64,000 nucleotides of DNA from JADJOY01 sp016713535 [NCBI: Deltaproteobacteria bacterium] (GTDB lineage Bacteria; JADJOY01), in assembly GCA_016713535.1 (NCBI GenBank), contig JADJOY010000025.1:62001-126000 (forward strand), in the 5' to 3' direction. The translations under genes were made by a program, and so were the position numbers. Positions 9,463-19,553 of the stretch are shown here, one piece after another. The notes under the pieces are model-generated. The model did not search any database. It was not told the DNA's origin and saw only the letters and a list, made by a program, of their open reading frames with translations. Numbering within the stretch: the first letter of the stretch is position 1; each line of letters starts with the position of its first letter.

Positions 9463-11419
9463 GTGAAGCGCGGTTCGACCTCGTGGTCCCGGGTCGCCGC
9501 GGCGGTGACCACGGTGCTCGCGCTCGCGCCGCGAGCCGCGCACGGGGCCGAGGTGGTGATCCCGATCCACCTCGATCACGAGCTGATCCAAGAGGTGCTG
9601 GCGCGCGAGGTGTTCACGGGCCCCGACGGTACCGCGAACGTGTGGAAGGACGGCGCGGGCTGCAGCTACATGACGCTCGCTTCGCCCCGGGTCGGCAGCC
9701 TCGGCGTGCGCCTGCACCTGGTCGCCAACGGCGAGGCCAAGGTCGGCAAGAAGATCGGCTCGAGCTGCGTGACGGCGCTCGAATGGAAGGGCACCATCGA
9801 CGTGACGGAGGAGGTGCGCGTCGAGCCGGATCAGCCGGTCGTCCACTTCCGCGTGGCGGAGGCGTCGATCCACGGCGCCGGCGCCGAGGCTTCGGGATCC
9901 GACACGCTCGAGCGCTGGGTCAAGCTCTACGTCCAGCCCAAGCTCGAGAACGTCACCGTCGACCTGCGGCCGACCCTCGCCGAGCTGAAGGCGCTGATCC
10001 CCACGGTCCTCCCGCACGGCGACCCGCGCGTCACCGAGCAGCTCGTCGACTCGTTTCGCGTGCTGGGCGCCGAGGCAGACTCCGCCGGGCTGGTGACGAA
10101 GCTCCGCCTCGAGCTGCCGGACCGGCCGGTGCTGGGCACGAAGGCGGCGAGCGCGGCGGTGGCGCGCTCCGCGACCGTCGACGGGGCCGGCGCCGACGAG
10201 GAGGGCGTCGACCCGAGCGACGCCGGGGGCGCCCAGACCGAGCCCGCGCTCACCGGCGAGGAGCTCGCGCGCTGGGACGCGGCGTGGCAGCGCTGGGATG
10301 CGTTCATCACGTTCGTGGCCAAGCACGTGGCGAGCGATGCCCAGTCGCGCGAGCTGCGGGACGCGCTCCTCGGGGTGCTGATCGACGCTCGTCAGGACGT
10401 CGCCGAGATCCTGGTGCCGAGCCAGCCCGATGGACCCGATCCGCTGCGCTCGCTGTTCGTGAACACGTGGGCGCGGCTGGTTCCGGTGCTGCGCAGCGTG
10501 AGCGCGTCGATGCCTGGTTCCGGAGCCTTGCGCTACGCGAGCTTCGTGTCGGCCGGAGACGCGCTGACCGCCATCGACGCTCTCGGACCGCAGATCGGTC
10601 TCGACCTGAGCGCCGACGGGCTGCGCAGGATGGCGCGCATCCTCACCCCGCAGCTCGCCGAAGACCCGCTCGTCTACGGTGAGCAGGTCGATCCGGACCT
10701 GCGGCGCATCTTCGGCTTCGGCACCCCGCTCCTCCTGCCGGGCGAGAAGCCGGTTGCCGATGCCAGCTCGCCGCCCGCGCTCACCGAGGAGACGTCACCC
10801 GAGCCACTCGAGCCCCCCGAGCCCCAGCAGGAGGCCGTCGACCTCGACCGGCTCGCGGGCTGGGCGCCGAGCCGCGGGGAGCTCGACGAGTACCTGCCAC
10901 TGGTGCGGGCCCTGCTCCTGCGCGCCGCCGACCAGAGCGCCGCGCGGTACGAGGTCCCGCCGCCGCTCAAGACCTCGTTCCGGAATCTGGTGCTCACCAC
11001 GGCGTGGCAGGAGAGCTGCTGGCGCCAGTGGACGACGGGACGCGACGGTGTGCTGCGTCCGATGCGGTCCCGGGCCGGCGCCGTGGGAGTGATGCAGGTC
11101 CTCGAGCGGGCGTGGCGCGGCTTCTACGACCTGCGCACACTGCGCAACGACTTCGACTACAACGCCCGCGCCGGGGTCGAGATCCTGGCCCGGTATCTCA
11201 CCGAGCACGCGATCTCCGATCCACGCGACGCGATCGCGGATCCGGAGCTGCTGGCGCGCACCACCTACGCGCTCTACCACGCCGGCCCCAAAGGGCGGGG
11301 CAGGGCGGATCGGCAACCCGCGCACGCCGGCGCGGATCCGCAAGATCGACGACCAGTTCTGGCTCCGCTTCCAGTACGTCCGTGACGGTCAGGACTTCCG
11401 GGTGCGGAACTGCTTCTGA
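9463..11419 (+). CDS. secreted protein with C-terminal lytic transglycosylase (SLT) domain, frameshifted
   Basis: Begins with a signal peptide (basic start, VAAAVTTVLALAPRAAHG, then cleavage). About 480 residues that I do not recognise follow. The C terminus is an SLT/goose-lysozyme-like domain with the probable catalytic Glu in AWQESCW near residue 516 and the GAVGVMQV motif. Near 11300, in a G-rich run, the frame shifts by one base. The natural continuation, IGNPRTPARIRKIDDQFW, runs to a TGA at 11417-11419. It is expected to cleave peptidoglycan in the periplasm. The GTG start is 1 nt after glf. Confidence 0.85.
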
Positions 11420-11896
11420 CCGGGGGCGCCCGCGCCCCGATCCGATCCTCCGTTCCCGACCGACGTTAGGGGTTTCTCGGCACGCGCTTGGCCGCGCTGG
11501 GTGGCCGCGTCCACGCGACCCGAGGGGTGGGGAGGGGCACGGCCCCGCCCCCTCGCTGGCCGGCATCCGGTCGGCTCGCCGGGCCCCCGGGCCGCACGGT
11601 CCGCCCGGCACGAGCTCGGACCTTCTCGGGCGGGCCATGGAGGTCGGGGGGAGGCTCGCCGCCACGACGACCCCCTGGTCCCGTCGGCCCCCGCAGCCAT
11701 CGCCCTCGCGGTCGCACGGCGGGGAATGGCAACGCGCACGGGAATACTTGCAACTCGCCACTCCCCGCCAGGGCACATGGGCATAAAGATCAATGATTTC
11801 GAGATCAAATCGGGCCCGAGGCTTGCTAATTCAGAGTGTCCACGCGTGCGCGCCACCTACCGGGGGGCAGGTCGACCGCCAGCGCTCGGACCCACC
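11420..11896. other. intergenic region, little recognised
   Basis: This 477-nt gap follows the transglycosylase gene. A GC-rich inverted repeat (GGGGCGC/GCGCCCC) lies just after its stop. Around 11780-11840 the sequence becomes AT-richer and includes CAATGATTTC at 11791-11800, probably the promoter area for the next gene. No RNA gene or further coding sequence was recognised. Confidence 0.4.
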
Positions 11897-12826
11897 ATGG
11901 CACCCTTCCCGATCCTCTTCCTCATCGCCACCGCCGCGGTCGCCGTCGGTCTCGTTTGGCATACCGTCGCCACCTACGGGTACGAGCGCGGCACCCGGCT
12001 CCTGATCACCCTCGGCATCCTCGGAGTGCTCCACGAGGTGATCTGCCCGAACGGGTTCTATCTGGTGCAGATGCGTGGGTTTCGCCCGCTCGGCGTTCCT
12101 CTCGGCGTATCCGCGGGCTGGGTGATCACCGCACTCCTCGGTCTCGACTTCGCGCGCCGCATGTTGTCCGCCGTGGCTCCCCGCCTGGTCGGCTCGCTGG
12201 CGCCGACGGTGCTGCTGGCGGCGCTGTTCGGCGGAGCGCTGAGCAACGCGATCGAGCCCGTCGGACAGGTGTCGGGCTGGTGGATCTGGACGCCCGAATA
12301 CTCGGAAGGGCAGTTCCCGCATCTCGCGGGCGGCATGTGGTTCCTCACGATCTACCTGTTCAACACGTTCGCGCTCGCGACCACTGGTCTCGCCGGGCGT
12401 CGCCGCTTCGCCGGCGTGTCGCTGCTGATCCCGTTCGCATGCGCTGCCATGCCGCTGCCGATCCCCGCGTCGATGGGACTCGCCGCGACATCGGTGGTGC
12501 TGCTCGCGCGGCTCGATGCGCTCGACCTGGCGCCGGAGTTCGGGCGGCGCGCCCAGCTCACGGTGACGAGCTGGAGCGAGGTCGTGCCGCTCGGTGCCAC
12601 CATGCTCATCCTGGCGACGCTCGGGTACTACGCGTCGGTCTCGGCGCGTCCCGACGTGATCGAGCTGGCCCGGCCCGCCGCCGTGCTCAGCGTGGCGCCC
12701 TACGTGGCCCTCGGCGTGCTCAGACTCAACGACGTGCTGCGCTCGCTGGCCGCACCCGGCACCGAGCCCCGTGCGAGTACGGACCTGGACTCGGTCGGGC
12801 ACGCCGCCGGTCCGCGGGCGGCGTGA
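11897..12826 (+). CDS. multipass inner-membrane protein, possibly related to carotenoid-biosynthesis DUF422 proteins
   Basis: About 309 residues with roughly eight hydrophobic helices. It starts MAPFPILFLIATAAVAVGLV and contains a loop with EPVGQVSGWWIW and a PHLAGGMWF motif. Spacing of the helices and the Gly/Trp-rich loop resemble DUF422 (CruF-like) membrane proteins, but similarity is weak to the eye. The ATG at 11897 is chosen because the hydrophobic protein begins there; an in-frame ATG at 11777 would add a poorly structured leader. No neighbour suggests carotenoid synthesis. Confidence 0.65.
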   Translation: MAPFPILFLIATAAVAVGLVWHTVATYGYERGTRLLITLGILGVLHEVICPNGFYLVQMRGFRPLGVPLGVSAGWVITALLGLDFARRMLSAVAPRLVGSLAPTVLLAALFGGALSNAIEPVGQVSGWWIWTPEYSEGQFPHLAGGMWFLTIYLFNTFALATTGLAGRRRFAGVSLLIPFACAAMPLPIPASMGLAATSVVLLARLDALDLAPEFGRRAQLTVTSWSEVVPLGATMLILATLGYYASVSARPDVIELARPAAVLSVAPYVALGVLRLNDVLRSLAAPGTEPRASTDLDSVGHAAGPRAA

Positions 12827-12890
12827 GCGAGCGTCCCGACTGGCCCGACGTCTGCCCGAGCATCTGGCGCCGGATCTCGATCGGACTCAC

Positions 12891-12981
12891 GGCTCGCGGG
12901 GGCACGGAGGCCCTCGCCCTACGAAGACGTCACGAGGGCCTGCAGTCGTAGCGGCGGGGGTTCCATCGCCCGTCGCGAGCC
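12891..12981. repeat. REP-like multi-hairpin element, copy A
   Basis: A 91-nt foldback bounded by GGCTCGCG and CGCGAGCC. Inside are GGCCCTCG/CGAGGGCC, CTACGA/TCGTAG and GGCGGGGG-TTCCAT-CGCCCGTC. The order CTACGA, TCGTAG, G-run, TTCCAT, C-run is shared with copy B at 23797-23861, so this is a dispersed element. It lies in a 396-nt gap (12827-13222) that otherwise holds nothing recognised. Confidence 0.55.
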
Positions 12982-13222
12982 GGATCCGACGCGGGATTCT
13001 CGCGCACGATCCATGCGCTTCGAACGGTCCGGGCTGGCGCGCCGTGCTTCGCGGCCGCAATCCGCTCCGGCACGCGGGGCGTGCTCTCCGCGCTCGCGCG
13101 GTCGGCGACGCGAGGCGAGCGAGGTGCGGCTCGGTCGAAGCGAGCCGCTTGCGCGCGCGAGCCAGGGGAAGAGGCGGACGGGGGACGATCCGCGCCGCGG
13201 TCCGCCGTGTCGGACCAGGTAG

Positions 13223-14302
13223 TCAGGACTTGGGATGCCGCGAGAAGAAGTCCCAGATCACCTGCGTCGCGTCGATGTTCTGCGAGGACTTGCCCGCCAT
13301 GCGGTTCATGAACCCCCACTTGAACTCGTTGGGGGGCCACGTATGACCGCCGCCTGCGATCGTGTAGAACACCACGTCCGCGCCATTCCTGCAGCCCGAG
13401 AACGTGACCTTCCGGACGCTGGTGCCGTCGTTCACGCGCACCGGAAGCTGTGTCACGGAGGGCTCCGACGAGCATGCGTTGTGCTTGGACCAGAAATCCT
13501 TCATCGCCGACTCGGACTCGAGCTGCCCGCCGTCGCCCTTGCCATTCTTCCAGCCTTCCTCGCCACCCTGGAGCGGCACGAACTCGTCCGCGTCGCCCAT
13601 GATCGACACCACCGCCACCGGCGAAGCGGGCTTGCAACCCGGGCGATGCTTGGTGGCGAGCGAGCCCACCACGGGACCGATCGCCGCGAACACGTCGCTC
13701 ATGTCGCAGGCGAGCCGGTAGCTGAACATCCCGCCATTCGAGATGCCGGTCGAGTAGACACGCTTGGGGTCGACCGCGTAGGTGTTGCGGAGCTTGTCGT
13801 ACACCGCACGAACGAACTTGACGTCGTCGATGCCCATCTTGGACGGCTCGGTGGTGCCGCGGCCGTCGTTCCAGTTCTTCTCGATCCCGTCCGGATAGAC
13901 CGCGATGAACCCGTACCGGTCCGCATAGCCGTTCATCTTCGAGAGCTCGGCCTGCTGGTGTCCGCTCCCACGCCCACCATGAAAGTTGAAGACCAGGGGG
14001 TACGATCCGCTGGGGCTCAAGCCGGGAGGCAGGTGGACGTAGTAAGTTCGCTCTCGACCGTCGACGGTGAGGGTTTCGTCACGGTCGCTGCCACCGGCGA
14101 GAGGCGCCGGGGCGGGCTCGGCCTCGCGGGTGGTGCCGGCCGTCGGTGCAGGGGTGGTCGCCGACTGGCTTTCCTGCTCGCGACGCTCGCGGAAGCGCTC
14201 GAGCCGCGGGAATCGACCGTCACCGGCCGCACAGTGCGAGGACGTGCCCAGCACGAGAGTGGAGAGCAACAATCCACGAATCACGCGGTTCGACGAGGTC
14301 AC
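13223..14302 (-). CDS. secreted alpha/beta-hydrolase esterase of the PHB depolymerase/LpqC type
   Basis: Signal-peptide-bearing esterase of about 359 residues. After a Thr/Ala/Pro-rich linker, the catalytic domain shows the HGGRGSG oxyanion loop, the nucleophile Ser in GISNGG, the Asp region GDADEFVP and the His in GGGHTWPP. This family cleaves polyhydroxybutyrate oligomers or feruloyl/acetyl esters; the substrate here cannot be told. The GTG at 14302 is strongly supported by GGAGG 6 nt upstream. It is transcribed divergently from the SNF2 helicase gene. Confidence 0.8.
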   Translation of the reverse strand: MTSSNRVIRGLLLSTLVLGTSSHCAAGDGRFPRLERFRERREQESQSATTPAPTAGTTREAEPAPAPLAGGSDRDETLTVDGRERTYYVHLPPGLSPSGSYPLVFNFHGGRGSGHQQAELSKMNGYADRYGFIAVYPDGIEKNWNDGRGTTEPSKMGIDDVKFVRAVYDKLRNTYAVDPKRVYSTGISNGGMFSYRLACDMSDVFAAIGPVVGSLATKHRPGCKPASPVAVVSIMGDADEFVPLQGGEEGWKNGKGDGGQLESESAMKDFWSKHNACSSEPSVTQLPVRVNDGTSVRKVTFSGCRNGADVVFYTIAGGGHTWPPNEFKWGFMNRMAGKSSQNIDATQVIWDFFSRHPKS

Positions 14303-14530
14303 GTCCAGCCTCCGGGCAGACGCGGCCGGGGATCGGCCGCACTCACGACCGTCGAAGGATAGCGGCGCGGCACTCCACCGGCCAACGCGACTGGTGGCCG
14401 CGCCTTCAACCACGAACCCCGTTCGGACCCAGGCACCACGAGAACATGGATCACGATAAATCGCGCCGGGGTACTGAACATTCGTCCGAACATCGGCTAC
14501 GCTGCCGGGTTCGGTCTTAGGAATCGACCG

Positions 14531-17500
14531 TTGGCTCGTCGTTACATGCGACCGGCTACACGTACTTCTCCGCTCCTCACTCATCGAGCGGCCCAGGCGT
14601 TTCATCCCCTGGACCGGGAGCGGGGCTCCGCCTACGCCCGCCAGCGACGGGTGAAGGTCGCGAACCATTCGTCGTTCGGGGTGCGCGCTCACGTCGCCGG
14701 CAGCGGGGGGCGCACCTACGTCGTCGACATCCAGTGGGTCACCGTCGACGGCATCGACTCGGCGAAGGCCTATTGCGAGTGCCCACGCTTCGGCGACGGC
14801 GTGCTGTGCAAGCACGTGTGGGCCACCCTGCTCCACCTCGACGAGCATGGCCCCGCACCCGCCCTTCACGGCGCCGGTCAGATCCGCGTGATCCGCGCGG
14901 GTCCGGGGTTCCGCGCGGACGACGACGACGGCACGATGGATCCCGCCGACGAGATCCGGCGCGAGCCGGTCGTCGAGGTTCCTCGTCCGCCACCGCCGCG
15001 CGGTCAGTTCCAGCTTCGTCGGGCCTCGAAGGACCGAACCGAGCGCAACCACGGTCACGGCCACAACAAGGGCAACAAGGGCCAGAACCAGAACGATCGC
15101 AACGCCAACGCCCAGCAGCGCCCCATCGCGGGCTCGCGCTGGAAGGTGCGCCTCGATCAGATCAAGCACTCGCTCGAGGAGCACAACCGCTGGACCAAGC
15201 TCAACGCCGCGGACGCGAGCCGTCCGCGCGAGATCTGGTACGTGGTGGACCTGGCGAGCACCTACGCACGAGGCCACCTGGTGGTGCTCTTCCACCAGCG
15301 GCCGGTCAAGAAGACCGGCGAGCTCGGCCAGCTCAAGCCGGTCCGGCTGAGCGAGCTCGAGGCGGAGCACCTGCTCGACGCGGAGGACCGCGCGCTGGTG
15401 CCGCTGATCCTGGGCAACGTGCGCCACGCCGACCAGTACGGTTACGGCTACGACTTCGTCGGCCCCAACGCTCGCTACGCCGGCGCGGCGATCCGCCCGG
15501 CGCTCTACGATCTGCTCCTGCCCCGGCTCAGCGCCACCGGCCGTTTCGGCTGGCTCGAGGAGCCAGGACAGGGCCGCGCCGCGGATCTCCCCCGCCCACT
15601 CGTGTGGGACGAGGGCGAGCCGTGGCGATTCGAGCTCGAGCTGCGCCGCGAGACCGACAAGACCGAGGACAACCTCGTGCTGCGCGGCCGCCTGGTGCGC
15701 GGCGACGAGCGCCTCGACGTCGAGGCGCCGGAGCTCTTGCTCGCGCACGGGCTGGTGCTCTTCAAGGACCGCGTCGCGCGGCTCGCGAGCGTCGACGCGT
15801 TCGAATGGATCCTGAACCTGCGCAAGCAGGGGCCACTCGCGGTACCGGTACGCGACGGCGAGGCGCTCGTCGAGCGCCTGTGGCAGACGCCCGGCACGCC
15901 GCCGCTCGACTTGCCCACCGACTTCAAGTGGCGCGAGCGGCGTCCCAACCCGATCCCACGCATCCGCATCCATCCGCCCAACGAGGCGTGGCACGGCGCC
16001 AATCTCTCCGCCGAGGTTTCGTTCGAATACGAGGGGTTGCACGCCCCCGCGAGCAGCGAGATCCCGAGCCTGGTGCGACGCGACCAGAAGATCGTCATCC
16101 ATCGCGATCTGGTGAAGGAAGGCGAAGCGCTCGCCAAGCTGCCGCCGCTCGGCTTCCGCTCCTTCACCCGTGGCACAGGACGGGTCGGGCACTTCGAGCT
16201 CAGCCCGCGCCGCCTGGCGACGGCGGTGCCGGCGCTCCTCGACTCGGGCTTCCGCGTCGAGGCGGAAGGCCACAAGATCCGCCGCCCGGGCAAGTTCCAG
16301 ATGAGCGTGAGCACCGGGCTCGACTGGTTCGACCTGTCGGCGAGCATCGATTTCGAGGGCACGCGGATCGGGCTCCCCGAGCTGCTCGCCGCCATCAAGC
16401 GTGGCGACGCGTTCGTCACGCTTGGCGACGGCTCGCGCGGGCTGCTTCCCGAGGAGTGGCTGACCCGCTACGCGGGTCTCGCGGACCTCGCGGAGATCAA
16501 CGGCGACCAGCTGCGCTTCGGACGCTCGCAGGTGCTGCTCCTCGACGCGCTCCTCCAGGCGCAGGGCAGCCCGAACGTCGATGAGGCCTTCCGGGATGCC
16601 CGCCGCGAGCTCGAGGAGTTCGAGGGCATCGCGCCCGCCGAGCCGCCCGAGTCGTTCACCGGCGAGCTGCGCCAGTACCAGAAGGAAGGCCTCGCCTGGC
16701 TCCTGTTCCTCGAGCGCTTCGGCTTCGGCGGCTGCCTCGCCGACGACATGGGCCTCGGTAAGACGGTTCAGATCCTCGCGCTCCTCGAGCGAAGGCGCCT
16801 GAGCGGTGAGCGACCCGAGCGTCTACCGTCCCTGGTGGTGGTACCGCGCAGCCTGGTCTTCAACTGGATCGAGGAAGCGCAGCGCTTCACGCCCGGCCTC
16901 CGGATCCTCGACTACACGGGCGCCGACCGCAGCCTCGACACTCTCGGCGACTTCGACCTCCTGATCACCACCTACGGCACGCTCCGCCGCGACATCATGA
17001 AGCTCAAGGAGCTCGAGCTCGACTACGCGATCCTCGACGAGGCCCAGGCCATCAAGAACGCCGCGTCGCAGGCCGCGAAGGCGTGCCGCATCCTCAAGGC
17101 GCGCCGTCGTCTGGCGCTGAGCGGAACGCCGGTCGAGAACCACCTGCGCGAGCTGTGGTCGATCTTCGAGTTCCTCAACCCGGGCATGCTCGGCCGCTCC
17201 GCGGCCCTGGCGTGGACGGGCGGCGACGACATCCAGGAAGACGGCGGCTCGCTGGCGGTGCTCGGCAAGGCGCTGCGCCCCTTCATCCTGCGCCGCACCA
17301 AGGAGCAGGTGCTCTCCGAGCTCCCCGAGAAGACCGAGCAGACGCTGTTCTGCGAGCTCTCGACCGAGGAGCGCGCTCGCTACGACGAGCTACGCACGCA
17401 CTACCGCACCACGTTGCTCGGGCACATCGACACCGTCGGGCTCAAGCGCAGCAAGATCCAGGTCCTCGAAGCGCTGCTCAGGTTGCGCCAGGCCGCGTGC

Positions 17501-18046
17501 CATCCCGGACTCGTGGACCAGGCGCGCGTGGGCGATCCGAGCTCGAAGCTCACCACGCTCATCGAACAGGTGCGCGAGGTCATCGAGGGCGGGCACAAGG
17601 CGCTGGTCTTCTCGCAGTTCACCAGCCTGCTCGCGATCGTCCGCGCTCGCCTCGACGAGGCGGCGATCCGCTACGAGTACCTCGACGGGCGCACCCGCGA
17701 CCGCGAGCGGCACGTGCGCCACTTCCAGGACGACACCGAGTGCCAGCTCTTCTTGATCAGCCTCAAGGCGGGCGGCCAGGGTCTCAACCTCACGGCCGCA
17801 GACTACGTCTTCATCCTCGACCCGTGGTGGAACCCCGCGGTCGAGGCGCAGGCCGTCGACCGCGCGCACCGCATCGGCCAGAAGCGTCGCGTGTTCGCCT
17901 ACCGGCTGATCGCCCGCGACACCGTCGAAGAGAAGATCGTGGCGCTCCAGGCGCGCAAGAAGACGCTCGCCGAAGCGATCATCACCGCGGACCAGAGCCT
18001 GATCCAGACGCTCACCGCGGAAGACCTGCAGCTCTTGCTCGGCTAG
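14531..18046 (+). CDS. SWIM zinc-finger SNF2-family DNA helicase
   Basis: DNA-dependent ATPase of 1171 residues that probably remodels protein-DNA or nucleic-acid complexes during transcription or repair. A SWIM zinc finger (CECPRFGDGVLCKH) lies near residue 80. The middle contains a Lys/Asn/Gln-rich stretch (about 165-200). The SNF2 helicase core has the Walker A motif DDMGLGKT near 738, the DEAQ box and SGTPVENHLRELWS. The C-terminal helicase domain has VFSQFTSLL, GGQGLNLTAAD and DRAHRIGQ. The TTG start is favoured by an AGGA 8 nt upstream; an ATG lies 15 nt downstream. Confidence 0.95.
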   Translation: MARRYMRPATRTSPLLTHRAAQAFHPLDRERGSAYARQRRVKVANHSSFGVRAHVAGSGGRTYVVDIQWVTVDGIDSAKAYCECPRFGDGVLCKHVWATLLHLDEHGPAPALHGAGQIRVIRAGPGFRADDDDGTMDPADEIRREPVVEVPRPPPPRGQFQLRRASKDRTERNHGHGHNKGNKGQNQNDRNANAQQRPIAGSRWKVRLDQIKHSLEEHNRWTKLNAADASRPREIWYVVDLASTYARGHLVVLFHQRPVKKTGELGQLKPVRLSELEAEHLLDAEDRALVPLILGNVRHADQYGYGYDFVGPNARYAGAAIRPALYDLLLPRLSATGRFGWLEEPGQGRAADLPRPLVWDEGEPWRFELELRRETDKTEDNLVLRGRLVRGDERLDVEAPELLLAHGLVLFKDRVARLASVDAFEWILNLRKQGPLAVPVRDGEALVERLWQTPGTPPLDLPTDFKWRERRPNPIPRIRIHPPNEAWHGANLSAEVSFEYEGLHAPASSEIPSLVRRDQKIVIHRDLVKEGEALAKLPPLGFRSFTRGTGRVGHFELSPRRLATAVPALLDSGFRVEAEGHKIRRPGKFQMSVSTGLDWFDLSASIDFEGTRIGLPELLAAIKRGDAFVTLGDGSRGLLPEEWLTRYAGLADLAEINGDQLRFGRSQVLLLDALLQAQGSPNVDEAFRDARRELEEFEGIAPAEPPESFTGELRQYQKEGLAWLLFLERFGFGGCLADDMGLGKTVQILALLERRRLSGERPERLPSLVVVPRSLVFNWIEEAQRFTPGLRILDYTGADRSLDTLGDFDLLITTYGTLRRDIMKLKELELDYAILDEAQAIKNAASQAAKACRILKARRRLALSGTPVENHLRELWSIFEFLNPGMLGRSAALAWTGGDDIQEDGGSLAVLGKALRPFILRRTKEQVLSELPEKTEQTLFCELSTEERARYDELRTHYRTTLLGHIDTVGLKRSKIQVLEALLRLRQAACHPGLVDQARVGDPSSKLTTLIEQVREVIEGGHKALVFSQFTSLLAIVRARLDEAAIRYEYLDGRTRDRERHVRHFQDDTECQLFLISLKAGGQGLNLTAADYVFILDPWWNPAVEAQAVDRAHRIGQKRRVFAYRLIARDTVEEKIVALQARKKTLAEAIITADQSLIQTLTAEDLQLLLG

Positions 18047-18096
18047 CAGCCTGTTGCGCGTCGCGGTTCGCACCGCGCCAGGGTCCTCGAGCGCGC

Positions 18097-18127
18097 CGCG
18101 ACGCTCGCGCGCGGGGCGAGCGTCGCG
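18097..18127. terminator. hairpin between convergent genes
   Basis: Perfect 11-bp inverted repeat CGCGACGCTCG / CGAGCGTCGCG with a 9-nt loop. It lies between the SNF2 helicase stop and the stop of the convergent membrane-protein gene. Confidence 0.5.
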
Positions 18128-18148
18128 GGCGAGCGTTCGCGACGACGA

Positions 18149-18697
18149 TCAGTCGTCGTCGTGGTCGCCGCCGTGCCCGCGGCCGCGACCCTGGCGGTCG
18201 GCGTCGCCTTGCACGGCCGCGTCGGGCGCGCTGCTCGCGGCGGCACCGGCACCACCGCGGATCTCGGTGTGGCGGATCACGCCTCCCGACGCACCCGTCC
18301 ACGTCATCGCACCCACGTTCGCCAGCGCGAGCCCGAGCAGGGCGAGAACGGCGAGACGCGGGGCCGGCGTGCCCCGATCGATCTCGAGACCCGCCGCGGC
18401 CAGGCTGGCGAGCGCCGCCACCACCGCGAACACCATCGCGACCTCGGCGCGCTCCTCGTGGGTCTCGATGTCTCCCTCGCGAACACCGGGAAGCGACTCG
18501 ACGATCTCCCCCGCGGCGTCGCCACTGACGAGCGCCAGCCCCGCGCCGCCGGCGGCGAGCGTCAGGATCACCGCGACCGAGACCACCAGTCCGCGCTGCC
18601 TCGGCATCATCGCCGCCAGAACGAGAAGCGGAACGGCCAGGGTCGCGCCGACGATCGGCAGGTGGTTCACCAGCAAGTGCACGTGTGCCGCGTTCAT
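18149..18697 (-). CDS. four-helix membrane protein with His/Asp-rich tail
   Basis: About 182 residues. It begins MNAAHVHLLVNHLPIVG and has four predicted membrane helices, reminiscent of DUF2231-type proteins that start with an HPxxVHFP-like segment. The C terminus is Gly/Arg/His/Asp-rich (GRGHGGDHDDD) and could bind metal (inference). The ATG at 18697 is chosen because of GGAGG 8 nt upstream; the frame continues open further upstream without a comparable site. The function is unknown. Confidence 0.7.
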   Translation of the reverse strand: MNAAHVHLLVNHLPIVGATLAVPLLVLAAMMPRQRGLVVSVAVILTLAAGGAGLALVSGDAAGEIVESLPGVREGDIETHEERAEVAMVFAVVAALASLAAAGLEIDRGTPAPRLAVLALLGLALANVGAMTWTGASGGVIRHTEIRGGAGAAASSAPDAAVQGDADRQGRGRGHGGDHDDD

Positions 18698-18932
18698 CTC
18701 GAGTGCCTCCGACGCGACACCTTGTCCGCTCCAGGCCCGCCAGGCGATCCACCAAAGGTTCGATGGACCACGGCGCACGGCACGCCTGGTCCGCCGGGCC
18801 GTTTCGTCACCCGGCCGTCATGCCGCCGTCGACATCCGACCCTCGATAAGCGCCGGAAATGCTTGTGTTCCGGGAGCCGGGTGCGGTAGGGAAACCCGGT
18901 CCCCACCCGAACCTCGTCCGGAGACCCGCCTC

Positions 18933-19553
18933 ATGCGAGAAGTCATCCCGCTACGTGAACGCCGCCTCGACATCGCGTTCCTCGTCTTCTTCATCATCAA
19001 CCTGCCGTTCATCGTCTACTTCGTCGACTTCGAGCAGATCGCGATCCCGGACTATCAGGCCTTTCTGCAGACGTGCGGCCCCCTTCGCGACGCGTGCCAG
19101 TACCCGGCCTGGCCGCCGCCGTGGGCGGTGAACATGGTCCACTGGTGGGGCGAGAAGTTCGATCCGCTGCTGCTCGCGCGGCCGCCGTTCTGGATGGTCA
19201 CGATCTGGGTCGACGCGCTCTACTTCGGGCCGTTCTACGCGTTCGCGATCTACGCCTACGCTCGTGGCCGCGAGTGGATTCGCATCCCCAGCATCATCTA
19301 CGGCAGCTTCTTGATCGTCATCATCTGCTGCATCATGGGCGAGGAATACTGGGGTATCCATCCCACCAAGAACGTGTTCGTCATGACCATGGCGAACCTG
19401 CCTTGGGCGGTCTTCCCGACGCTGATCCTGCTCCGCAACCTGAAGCCGCATCCGTTCACGCGGCCGGTCTCGCCGCTCGCCGCCACACCCGCTTCGGCGC
19501 CGGCTTCGACGACCGCGCCGGCGCCATCGTCACCGGCCTCGGCCTCGCCGTGA
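18933..19553 (+). CDS. EXPERA-domain membrane protein related to TMEM97/sigma-2 receptor
   Basis: About 206 residues with four membrane helices. The match to the eukaryotic TMEM97 pattern covers the whole domain: NLPFIVYFVDFEQIAIP near the first helix, WGEKFDPLLLARPPFW before the second, the Tyr/Phe-rich YFGPFYAFAIYAYARGREW, then IRIPSIIYG and a last LPWAVFPTLILL helix. EXPERA proteins include sterol isomerase EBP and the sigma-2 receptor. The tail is Ala/Pro/Ser-rich. The stop overlaps the start of a short-chain dehydrogenase by 4 nt (GTGA), so the two are translationally coupled. A role in sterol or lipid chemistry is an inference. Confidence 0.75.
   Translation: MREVIPLRERRLDIAFLVFFIINLPFIVYFVDFEQIAIPDYQAFLQTCGPLRDACQYPAWPPPWAVNMVHWWGEKFDPLLLARPPFWMVTIWVDALYFGPFYAFAIYAYARGREWIRIPSIIYGSFLIVIICCIMGEEYWGIHPTKNVFVMTMANLPWAVFPTLILLRNLKPHPFTRPVSPLAATPASAPASTTAPAPSSPASASP

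Noticed and set aside
11501-11896. 132-residue N-terminal extension of the multipass membrane protein
   Set aside because: The extension is low-complexity Arg/Pro/Ala sequence without a ribosome-binding site. The hydrophobic protein begins at the ATG at 11897.
13223-16273. A minus-strand open frame of over 1000 codons
   Set aside because: Only its last 359 codons match a protein family (the esterase). The rest is antisense to the SNF2 helicase and shows no family features.
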